Source: Chromobacterium rhizoryzae
GTDB taxonomy: Bacteria > Pseudomonadota > Gammaproteobacteria > Burkholderiales > Chromobacteriaceae
Direction: 5' to 3'
Length of the DNA stretch: 64,000 nucleotides
Assembly: GCF_020544465.1 (NCBI RefSeq)
Contig: NZ_CP066126.1
Location: 4,774,001-4,838,000 of the forward strand
Shown: piece after piece, positions 43,644-52,000 of the stretch
Position numbering within the stretch: the first letter of the stretch is position 1
How the letters are laid out: the number at the start of each line of letters is the position of its first letter
Position numbers and translations under genes: made by a program
The notes under the pieces: model-generated
Databases searched by the model: none
What the model was told of the DNA's origin: nothing
The model's input: the letters and a program-made list of their open reading frames with translations, nothing else

Positions 43644-44521
43644 CGCAAAACAGCAAACACGTCCTGCGCAGCCTGATAGCAAGCCGCTCCGGCCTGCTGG
43701 TGCCCGGCGCCTACAACGCCCTCAGCGCGCGCCTCGTCGAAGACCTCGGCTTCGGCGCCCTCTATCTGACCGGCGCCGGACTGACCAATATGCAGCTGGG
43801 TCTGCCCGACCTGGGCTTCGTCGGCCTGAAGGAAGTGGCGGACCAGACCGCCGCCATCCGCGACGCGGTGTCCATCCCCATCATCGTCGACGCCGACACC
43901 GGCTTCGGCAACGCGCTCAACGTGCGCCGCGCCGTGCGCGTGCTGGAACGCGCCGGCGCCGACGCCATCCAGCTGGAAGACCAGGTCCTGCCCAAGAAAT
44001 GCGGCCATTTCGCCGGCCAGAGCCTGATCAGCGCCGCCGAAATGTGCGGCAAGCTTCAGGCGGCGGCGGACGCGCGCCAGGATGAGAACCTGCTGATCAT
44101 CGCCCGCACCGACGCCTGCGCGGTGGACGGCATAGACGCCGCCATCGAACGCGCCGGCCGCTACGCCGAGGCCGGCGCCGACGTGCTGTTCATCGAAGCG
44201 GTGCGCGAGCTGGACGACATCCGCCGGCTGCCGGCGCTGTTCGACCGCCCCTTGCTGATGAATATCGTCATCGGCGGCAAGACCCCGGCGCTCAGCGCCG
44301 CCGATCTGAAAGAACTGGGCTACGGTCTGGTGCTGTACGCCAACGCCGCGCTGCAAGGCGCGGTGCTCGGCATGCAGCGGGCGCTGGGCGCGCTGTCCCG
44401 CGACGGCATTCTGCAAGAAGACCCGCAACTGGTGGCCCCGTTCGCCGAACGTCAGCGCCTGGTCAACAAGCCGCTCTACGACGAACTGGACGCGCGCTAC
44501 GGCGCGGCCGGGCGGGAGTGA
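43640..44521 (+). CDS. Isocitrate lyase/PEP mutase-family enzyme
   Basis: 293 residues, TIM barrel. LLVPGAYNALSARLVEDLGFGALYLTGAGL, VDADTGFGNALNVRRAV (metal site), QLEDQVLPKKCGHFAG (the KKCGH motif) and IARTDACAVDGIDAAIERAGRYAEAGADVLFIEA are the superfamily signature seen in methylisocitrate lyase and oxaloacetate decarboxylase-like enzymes. It probably cleaves a C-C bond in the last or first step of the pathway. Last gene of the run; the response regulator lies convergent 44 bases away. Confidence 0.82.
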   Translation: MTQNSKHVLRSLIASRSGLLVPGAYNALSARLVEDLGFGALYLTGAGLTNMQLGLPDLGFVGLKEVADQTAAIRDAVSIPIIVDADTGFGNALNVRRAVRVLERAGADAIQLEDQVLPKKCGHFAGQSLISAAEMCGKLQAAADARQDENLLIIARTDACAVDGIDAAIERAGRYAEAGADVLFIEAVRELDDIRRLPALFDRPLLMNIVIGGKTPALSAADLKELGYGLVLYANAALQGAVLGMQRALGALSRDGILQEDPQLVAPFAERQRLVNKPLYDELDARYGAAGRE

Positions 44522-44565
44522 GCGCGGCCGGGCCGCGACGAAGGGCGGGCGCCCAGCCCGCCCGT

Positions 44566-45249
44566 CTATTGGATTTCGTCCTTGATGAAATACAGCTCGT
44601 GGTCCGACTTCAGACCCAGCTTCTTGATCGCGGCCTGTTTCTGGCCGCTGATGGTCTTGATGCTCTTGGAGAACTTGTCCGCGATTTCGCTGACCGTCAT
44701 GCCTTCCAGAAAACAGCGCAGCACCTCCAGCTCCCGCGGCGACAAGGCGGACAGGCGGACCACCCGGTCCATCGCGTCCGGCGCATGCGTGGAACTGTCG
44801 GCGGGCACGCTGTCCGCCTGCTGGGCCTGCGCCAATTCCAGCGCCATTTCCGCGGTCAGATACACGCGCCCGGACGCCGCCACCCGGACCGCCCGCACCA
44901 GTTCGTCCAGGTCCTGCTGTTTGCCGACGAAGCCGCGCGCGCCGGCCCTCAAAGCCAGGGACACCGTGGCCGTGTTGTAATAAGAGGACATGATCAGGAT
45001 CACCACCTCGGGAAAACGCGCGCGGATGGCGCGGATCAGGTTCAAACCGTCCATGTCCTGAGGCTGCAGCGCGTAATCCAGCACCAGCACGTCCGGCCGC
45101 TCATGATTCAAGGCCGCCAGAAAAGAGCGGCTGTCGCCGAAGCTGCCCGCCAAGACGATATCGCCCTCCTGCGACAATCTAAAGCCCAAACCCTGTCTGA
45201 CCACCTCGTGGTCGTCCAATAACATCACTTTGATTTTTCTTTTCTTCAT
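44566..45249 (-). CDS. LuxR/NarL-type response regulator
   Basis: 227 residues. Receiver domain with D58 in VLVLDYALQ, acidic pair D12/D13 and a Lys in ARGFVGKQQD; C-terminal LuxR HTH in LSPRELEVLRCFLEGMTVSEIADKFSKSIKTISGQKQAAIKKLG. It resembles BvgA/EvgA-type regulators. The start at 45249 has GGAGGAGGA. Divergent from the hybrid sensor kinase at 45729, its probable partner. Confidence 0.88.
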   Translation of the reverse strand: MKKRKIKVMLLDDHEVVRQGLGFRLSQEGDIVLAGSFGDSRSFLAALNHERPDVLVLDYALQPQDMDGLNLIRAIRARFPEVVILIMSSYYNTATVSLALRAGARGFVGKQQDLDELVRAVRVAASGRVYLTAEMALELAQAQQADSVPADSSTHAPDAMDRVVRLSALSPRELEVLRCFLEGMTVSEIADKFSKSIKTISGQKQAAIKKLGLKSDHELYFIKDEIQ

Positions 45250-45728
45250 TCCTCCTCCATGGCGATAAAAATCACTTCAGCATCAATTCAAACTCCCGCT
45301 CTTTGAAAAGCACGTCCCAATATAGCATGCGCCGTCAGCGCGCCGCAGCCGGCCCCTCTCTCTTTCAAAACCCGCCGCAATATTTCAAGCGCCAACTTTG
45401 ACCCATGATAAAACAAGGCAAAACAATAAGACGCCGGACACCAATATCATGCAATAAAATCAAGCAAAATAAATATTTCTCAAAAGATCAAAATACAAAA
45501 ACATACTCTGCGCGCGCAAACGCGCTTGCGCGCCGGATTGATAAAAAATGCTAAATGCCCGGACAAATCGGCGTCAACAAGACCATTCTCAAAGCCGGGC
45601 GTTCGCTAAGCGCTTATTTCCCAGGTAAAATAAGCCGTATGCAATTAACCGCCTTCCAGAACGCCGCATCGCCAAAACGGCCGGACCGACTATAATGCCC
45701 AAGAAAACACAGCAAAGACGGCGGCCGC
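45250..45728. promoter_or_regulatory. 479-base AT-rich gap between response regulator and kinase
   Basis: A clear dip in GC. On the plus strand TATAAT (45691-45696) lies 33 bases before the kinase ATG; no good -35 box is at 17 bp. TTGACC at 45398 is another candidate but lacks a good -10 partner. Both divergent promoters should lie here. No gene found. Confidence 0.45.
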
Positions 45729-48191
45729 ATGGCAAACAATACAGCTAAGCAATCTATTCTCCCCTTTGCCGCCCCGCCCCTGCGCCCGCTCCTTAATACC
45801 GCGTTTCACGCCCTGCTCTGGTCCGCGCTGTTTATTATCTGGCTGGGCGCGTCCAGCGCGGCCAGTCAGGCGGAGCCGCCGTCCTATACCGCGGAAGAAA
45901 TCGCCTGGATCAAACAGCACCCCACCATCTACTATTCCATCGATCCCTACTGGCCGCTGGAATATATTGAAAACGGCAGCCACAAGGGGCTGAGCTGCGC
46001 CTACCTGAAAGCCATTGCCCAAAAGAGCGGCCTGCGGTTTCAATTAGTCGCCGCGGCGAACACCCAGGACATGATAGGCAAGTTGAAAAGCGGGAAGATC
46101 TATCTGGCCACCATGGGCGCGACGCAGCTGATTCCCAAGGAATATGGCATACCGCTGCTGAATAGCCAGCCCTACGCCTCCACCGCCACCATCATCATCA
46201 CCAAGGCCGGCGCCGAAGGCTTGTTCAACCCGTCCCAACTGGAACGCAAGGCCGTCGCGGTCAAGGGCGGGGGCGGTTATGAGCAGTATCTGCGCGCGCA
46301 CTACCCTTATCTGCAACTGGTGCTGATCAACGACCCGGTGGCGGCCTTGAAGGCCGTCGCCGACGGCAAGGTGTTCGCCGCCATCGGCGCGGAAATCGTG
46401 TTCCGCCCGGTGTTGCAGGGACGCTTCCCCAAAACCCTGCAAATCTCCGGCACCATGCCGGAAATGTTCACCGGCCTGAACATCAAGGTGGCGCAGCAAT
46501 ATCCGGAGCTGCGCTCCATCATCGACAAGTCCCTGCTCCAGCTCAGCCCGTCCGAGACCGACGAGATTTTTGACGATTGGGTCGCCGACATCGACTTCGG
46601 CAAACCGTCCATGCATCAGATCAGCCGCTACTACCTGCCGGAAATCCTGCTGGTGATCTGCGTGCTGTCGGTGATGGTCTTCCTGTTCACGCAGGCCCGC
46701 TGGGCCAAACGCCGGGCGGTGGCCAGCGAGGAGGCGAAGTCGAAATTCATCGCCATGATGAGCCACGAAATCAGAACGCCGATGAATGCGATACTCGCCG
46801 CCATCGAACTCCTGCAGCAAACCCGGCAAAGCAAGCAGCAGCAGGAGCTCGCCGCGCTGGCCGGCTCCTCCGCCCTCAATCTGCTGGAGCTGCTGGACGA
46901 TGTGCTGGACACCGCCAAGCTGGAAGCGCGGCATCTGGCGCTGGAAACACTGCCCACCGATCTGCTGGAACTGGCCAGAGGGATCAGCGACAGCCAACGC
47001 CTGAGCGCCAGCCGCAAAGGACTGGAACTGACCCTGGCCGCGGACGGGCTGGAAAACCGCCTGTTGATCCTGGACCCGTTGCGCATGCGTCAGATCATGA
47101 CCAATCTGCTGTCCAACGCCATCAAATTCACCGATCGCGGCGAGGTGGCGCTCTTGATGCAGTTCAATCTGCAAAGCGCCAAATCCGGGAAGCTTCTGGT
47201 CACGGTGCGCGACACCGGCGTCGGCATCGCCAAGGCCCAACAGGAAAAACTCTTCCGCGCCTACAGCCAGGCGGAACGCTCCACCGGCCGCCGCTACGGC
47301 GGCAGCGGCCTGGGCCTGAGCATCTGCAAGCAATTGATCGAGCTGATGGGCGGCAGCATTCTGCTGGAGAGCGCCGAGGGCAAGGGCACCGCCGTCAGCT
47401 TTGTCCTGCATGTCGATGTCGCCGAACCCTCCGCCGCCGACGCGCAGGCCCCCGCCTCCGGACCCGCGCCCGACGCCCTGCCGCCGCAACGCCTGCTGGT
47501 GGTGGAAGACATGGAGGTGAACCAGCAGGCCATCCGCCGGCAGCTCGCGCAGCTGGGCTGCGACGCCGTCATCGCGGAAGACGGCCAGACCGCCTTGCGG
47601 CTACTGCGGCAAGGCGAAGCCTTCGCGATGATCCTGATGGACTGCAATCTGCCCGGCATCGACGGCTACGAAACCGCCAGGCGCATCCGCCAGTTGGAGG
47701 CGGAACGGAATCTGACCTTCACCCCCATCATCGCCATCTCCGCGATCACCGATCTGGCGCACAAGAACCGCTGCATCGCCAGCGGCATGGACGGTATGCT
47801 GTCCAAGCCGCTCAGCCTGCGGGATATCGAGGACATATTGCGTTTGTGGTTGACGACGGAAGGCGCCGCGCCGCCGCCGCTCGCCCTGCCCGCCTCGGCG
47901 CTGGACCTGGCCCGGCTGTACAGCCGCAGCGCGCGGCAGGACCTGCTCCAGTTCCGGCAAGCCGCCGCCAACCAACTGCCGGACATCATGCTCCACCATG
48001 TGCACCGGCTCAAAGGCGGCGCGCTGACGGTGGGCGCGGAGCCCCTGGCGCGGCTGGCCGCCCGGATGGAGCACGCGCTGCGGACGGAAGGCGAGCGCCC
48101 GGAGGAGGAAGCGCTGCTGGCCTGGCATCGGGAGTTCGAGCAGGCCTTGGCGCAATGGCGGCGGCAAGAAGCGCCCGAGGACGACGCCTAA
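45729..48191 (+). CDS. BvgS/EvgS-like hybrid sensor kinase
   Basis: 820 residues. N-terminal signal or membrane segment (about 25-45), one periplasmic SBP_bac_3/Venus-flytrap domain (about 50-285), membrane segment (about 298-318), HisKA with H346 in MMSHEIRTPMN, HATPase (NLLSNAIKF, DTGVGIAKA, GSGLGLSICKQL), receiver with D638 in ILMDCNLPGID, and an Hpt domain with H759 in HHVHRLKGG. A full phosphorelay. BvgS and EvgS carry two flytrap domains and PAS; here one flytrap and no PAS. Signals to the divergent regulator. Confidence 0.9.
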   Translation: MANNTAKQSILPFAAPPLRPLLNTAFHALLWSALFIIWLGASSAASQAEPPSYTAEEIAWIKQHPTIYYSIDPYWPLEYIENGSHKGLSCAYLKAIAQKSGLRFQLVAAANTQDMIGKLKSGKIYLATMGATQLIPKEYGIPLLNSQPYASTATIIITKAGAEGLFNPSQLERKAVAVKGGGGYEQYLRAHYPYLQLVLINDPVAALKAVADGKVFAAIGAEIVFRPVLQGRFPKTLQISGTMPEMFTGLNIKVAQQYPELRSIIDKSLLQLSPSETDEIFDDWVADIDFGKPSMHQISRYYLPEILLVICVLSVMVFLFTQARWAKRRAVASEEAKSKFIAMMSHEIRTPMNAILAAIELLQQTRQSKQQQELAALAGSSALNLLELLDDVLDTAKLEARHLALETLPTDLLELARGISDSQRLSASRKGLELTLAADGLENRLLILDPLRMRQIMTNLLSNAIKFTDRGEVALLMQFNLQSAKSGKLLVTVRDTGVGIAKAQQEKLFRAYSQAERSTGRRYGGSGLGLSICKQLIELMGGSILLESAEGKGTAVSFVLHVDVAEPSAADAQAPASGPAPDALPPQRLLVVEDMEVNQQAIRRQLAQLGCDAVIAEDGQTALRLLRQGEAFAMILMDCNLPGIDGYETARRIRQLEAERNLTFTPIIAISAITDLAHKNRCIASGMDGMLSKPLSLRDIEDILRLWLTTEGAAPPPLALPASALDLARLYSRSARQDLLQFRQAAANQLPDIMLHHVHRLKGGALTVGAEPLARLAARMEHALRTEGERPEEEALLAWHREFEQALAQWRRQEAPEDDA

Positions 48192-48331
48192 AGCCGTTCA
48201 AAGCCTCGCAAGCAAGGACGAGACAAGGCCTTGCGGCGGAAGAAGCGGAATGGCCGGACGACGCATGGGCGTTTCGAAGCGGTTTTCAACGCCGTATCGC
48301 CGACGCGCGGCAGATCGTAAACAGGCTCTTA
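48192..48331. repeat. Dispersed ~140-bp repeat, copy C
   Basis: Begins right after the kinase stop, AGCCGTTCAAAGCCTCGC; contains AAGAAGCGGAATG and TTTTCAACGCCGTATCGCCG and ends GATCGTAAACAGGCTCTT. Its right end forms the stop codon of the ecpE-like gene on the minus strand. Confidence 0.8.
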
Positions 48332-48997
48332 GCCCTGCTCGCCCGCGCACTGATCCACCACCACCCGGATCTCGTCGCCCAGGCCCACCCGCACCAGCGA
48401 GCGCCCCGTCAGCGGCGCCAATCGCGCCGCGCTGCCGGGCGCCTGTATCTTGGTGCTGCCGGTTTTGCCGCCGCAGGCCTCGTCCTGCAGCAGCCAGAAA
48501 GCCGCGTTGCCGGTATTGCGCAAAACACCGTGATCCAGATGGAAGTCCAGATAGGCCGCGCGCGGCCGGACAATCAACACGCTGCCCAGCGCCAGCGGAT
48601 AATCCACCCAAGCCCCGGCCCGGCGCGCGCCCTGCGCGCCGGCCGCCGCCACCTCCACCACTTGCAAACGATAGTAGCGCTCCCGCCCCTCCATCGCCGC
48701 GCCGCGGTAACGCAGCTTGATCGCGCCGCTGGCGCCGGCCTTCAAGCTCAAACGCGCCGGCGCCGCGTCCACCGTGGCCGGTTCGGCGTCCTCGCCCGCG
48801 CCGGCCTCCAGGCCGGCCAAGGGCCGCAGAACGATGCGGTAGCTGTGCGGCTGCCGGGAATCGTTTTTCAACTCCACCCGCATCTCGTTCCGGTCGGCGT
48901 CCAACTCGATCACCGGGGCCATCTGCAAGGACCAGGCCGACATCGCCGGCAAGGCGCACAGCAGCGCCGGCAAGGCCTTTCGCATATTCATGAACAT
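48329..48997 (-). CDS. Pilus chaperone, EcpE-like
   Basis: 222 residues with signal peptide (MRKALPALLCALPAMSAWS). Two Ig-like domains of the periplasmic chaperone type: MAPVIELDADRNEMRVELKNDSRQPHSYRIVL, then AGASGAIKLRYRGAAMEGRERYYRLQVVEV and a C-terminal ALGSVLIVRPRAAYLDFHLD. Last gene of the pilus operon, as ecpE is in Escherichia coli; likely chaperone of the tip protein. Its stop lies in the end of repeat copy C. Confidence 0.75.
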   Translation of the reverse strand: MFMNMRKALPALLCALPAMSAWSLQMAPVIELDADRNEMRVELKNDSRQPHSYRIVLRPLAGLEAGAGEDAEPATVDAAPARLSLKAGASGAIKLRYRGAAMEGRERYYRLQVVEVAAAGAQGARRAGAWVDYPLALGSVLIVRPRAAYLDFHLDHGVLRNTGNAAFWLLQDEACGGKTGSTKIQAPGSAARLAPLTGRSLVRVGLGDEIRVVVDQCAGEQG

Positions 48998-49051
48998 CTT
49001 CGTTTCCTTCCGCCGACGCGCGGGCCGAGACGGCCGCGCGCATCCGCCTGC

Positions 49052-52000
49052 TTATTGGGCGAGCTCCAGGCTCATGTCCACCCGCACCGCGCCCGAGCCC
49101 AGCGCGCGGCCATACCACGGCGCGCCCTCGGTGGTCAGCAGCGACACCGGATCGTCCAGCTGGAACCACAGGCTGAACGGCAGCTTCCGTTTCTCCAACC
49201 CTTGGGCGGGATCGCTGCCCTCGTCCAGCCAGGCGCCGGCGCTCAAATCGTGGCTTACCGTAGCGGAACAATTGTCCGGCTCGCGCCGGCCGCCGCCGTC
49301 GGCGTCGAAGGTGAGCCAGGCCGGGAACAGCACCCCTTGCCGCGCATCGCTTTGCAGCGCAAAACGGCACATGCCCTCCCGCTGGCTCGCGCCGTGCTTG
49401 CCGTCCAGCGACAAGCTCGCCTTGACCGCGCCCAGGCCGCGCTGACTCAGGTAGCGCCGCGTCGCGCCGCGCTCCGGCCCGCCCGCCGGCGGCAGATTGG
49501 CCATTTGCGCGCGGATCAGGTAATCCAGCCGAATCCGGCCGTCCGGCGCGCCCACCCAGCCGCTGCCGCGATTCGAACCCTCGCTGGCCGGCAATACCGA
49601 AACACTGGACTTGGGCTGATAAATCCGCCCGATGGCGTATTTGGCGGCGGGCGGTTCCGCCTCCGGCTTGTCTTCGCTCAAGGCCGCGCCCAGCTCAAGC
49701 GCGCGCGTGTTGCGGACGCCATCGTCAAAGCTTCGCGTCGGCACCTCCACCACCATGCTCTCGCTGCCCTGCGGCAGAGTCACCGCGCCCCAATCGCCGG
49801 TGTTCAGCGCGGCGGCCAGCACCTTGTCCCCGTCCTTCACCGTCACCCGGCCGCCCTCGTAGCCATCGTCCACGGCCTGGCCGTCCTGAGGCCGGGTCCG
49901 CAGCCACAGGGTCAGCGCCTGGGCCGCCGGCGCGTTCAAGCGCAGCCGGTAACGCAGCGGCGCGCCGGCCGCCACATCGCCGTTGGACACCAGCGACTCC
50001 AGCGCCCAGTTCGGCACAATGGAGAAATCCTTGTCCAAGGTCTTGTCCCCCTCCAGGCTGACCGCGATATGGTAGGCGTCGCGGCGGCCGCTGACCGATT
50101 TGCCCTTGATGCCCAGCTGAAGCGTCACCTTATTGCCCTCGGCGGGCTTGAAAGTGAATACGCAATCCTTGCCGCATTGCGGCTTGATCTCGGTCTCGCC
50201 GAAATGGAGCGTGGGGATGTCCAGCCCCCAGGGCACGTCCTTGCCCGCCACGGTAACGGTCAGATTGCGCTTTCCAAGGGAGATCCCGTCGGTGAAGATC
50301 CGGTATTCCAAATCCTCCCCAACCCGGCCCTCGTCCGGCCCCTCGATCGAGGCCAGACTCAGGTCTTCCTCGATGATCTTCACCGAGGGATAGGACCAGC
50401 CGGAATAGTTGTACTCGCAAGACAGTCTAACAAGGCCTGGCTTTTCCCCAGCCTTGGTGCGCAAGGAGAACTTCACCGGGAACGAATATTGGCTGGGCAA
50501 AATTTCCAGTGTTTGGCTGCCCTTCAAGGGCAGCCTGCCGATAAACCTTTCATTGCTATCCATGAGCTCGACAAAGTCGGGATCGCCAAACAACTTATTG
50601 GCAGTGCCCAGATCGCACTCCAACGCGTGGTCATGCGTCCCCGCGCCAAGCCCATCGGCGATATCGATGGCGAACTCGACGTTGGTCTCCACAGCGGTGT
50701 TGACCCTATCCGGGCTGACGCTAACGTTATTGATTCTCGCCGCGGGCTTCTCAAACCAGCGGAACCATGGCGGTTGAGCGACTCCCCGGCCGTTGAAGGT
50801 CACCCCGACCGCCTTGGTTCCGGAATCCTTATCGATTGTGCACTCCTTCTTTTCATTCTTTTCAAAGCAGGCATGCTTAAAGTCGAAACTCAGCGCCTCG
50901 GTGCCTACCGGCAGTTTCAGCGTCTCGAGCAGTGAAATGTCTTTCTCGCCGAGCATGGCCGGCGAAAACGTCACATGCGCTTTTTTCTCCAATACCGAGT
51001 CGCTGACGCCGGCAAACCGGATCTCGTTCGGCCCGCCCGCCACCACCGACTCATTCAGCATCAGAGTGATGGAAGCCGGCACCGTTTTCATCATGCCCTC
51101 GTGACTGGAGCCGAAGACGAAGTCCACCTCGCCGCCCGCCGCCTCTGGCTTGGGCGCGTCTAGCGGCAAGACCAGAACATCGTCGCGCTCCCCGGAATAA
51201 AACACGGCCTCCATCCCCTGCGCCTGGCGGCCGCGCCCGGCCGGCGGCAGAAACAGCTCCACCGCCTTGGCGCCGGCGAACTCCGCCGCTTCCACGCTCT
51301 CGCCCAGCCGGCGCCAAGGCTGCGTCCCCACCCGGAAACGCGCCTTGGCCGCGATCTGCGGGCCGCGGACGCTGAAGCGGACGCCGCCGCCGCTCTGCGC
51401 CTGGGACTCGCCCGCGACCGAGCGCAGCGCGCAGACCCGTCCCGCCATCCCGTCCACCGTCTCCGGACGGCAAGCGGCCTGCGGCGGGCCCAGGCGCAAC
51501 ATCGCGCTTTTTTCCGCCTGCGCCCGCACCGTCACCGGCTGGCCGCCGCGCTCCGCCTCCAGCGTCAGCAACTGGCGGCCGCCCAGGGGCAGACGCAGCC
51601 ATTCCGCAAAGGCGCGCTCATTGAACACCGGATGGATTTGCCCCGGCTGCCGCATGGCGCGGCCGACGCTGACCCGCCCTTGGCGGTCGGAGAAACCGGC
51701 GATCAAGGCCGCGGGCAGCGCCTGTCTGGCTTGCAGCTCGCCGCTTCGCCCGCTGGCCGTCTCCGCCTCCACATACCAGGTGGCGGCGCGCTGGCCCGCC
51801 CGCGGTCGCCGCGCGCCGTACAGGCTTTGCCCCGGCTCGGCTTGCAAGGTGGTGATGTAGTGTTGCTGGCTGGGTTCGTCCTCTATCGTCAGCAGCTTGA
51901 GCGCACCGGCCTTGGCCTGCGGCGCCGGCAAATAGCCGTCCCTCAAGCTCAGCGCGAAGCGGTCCCCCTGGTGCTGGCGGCCGCTGGAATAGAAATAGGC

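Noticed and set aside
36987..44521. Siderophore (hydroxamate) cluster because of DABA aminotransferase plus N-monooxygenase
   Set aside because: No NIS synthetase, NRPS, acyltransferase, TonB receptor or decarboxylase is present, so a classical siderophore is not supported.
33551..44521. Azomycin-type 2-nitroimidazole pathway because of the Rieske enzyme
   Set aside because: The RohP, RohR and RohQ-type genes needed are absent.
46577..50935. Very long open frame on the plus strand across the kinase end and the pilus tip gene
   Set aside because: It runs antisense or out of frame to the well-supported kinase and tip genes. It lacks domains and is Arg/Gln/His/Pro-rich, the usual shadow of high-GC coding.
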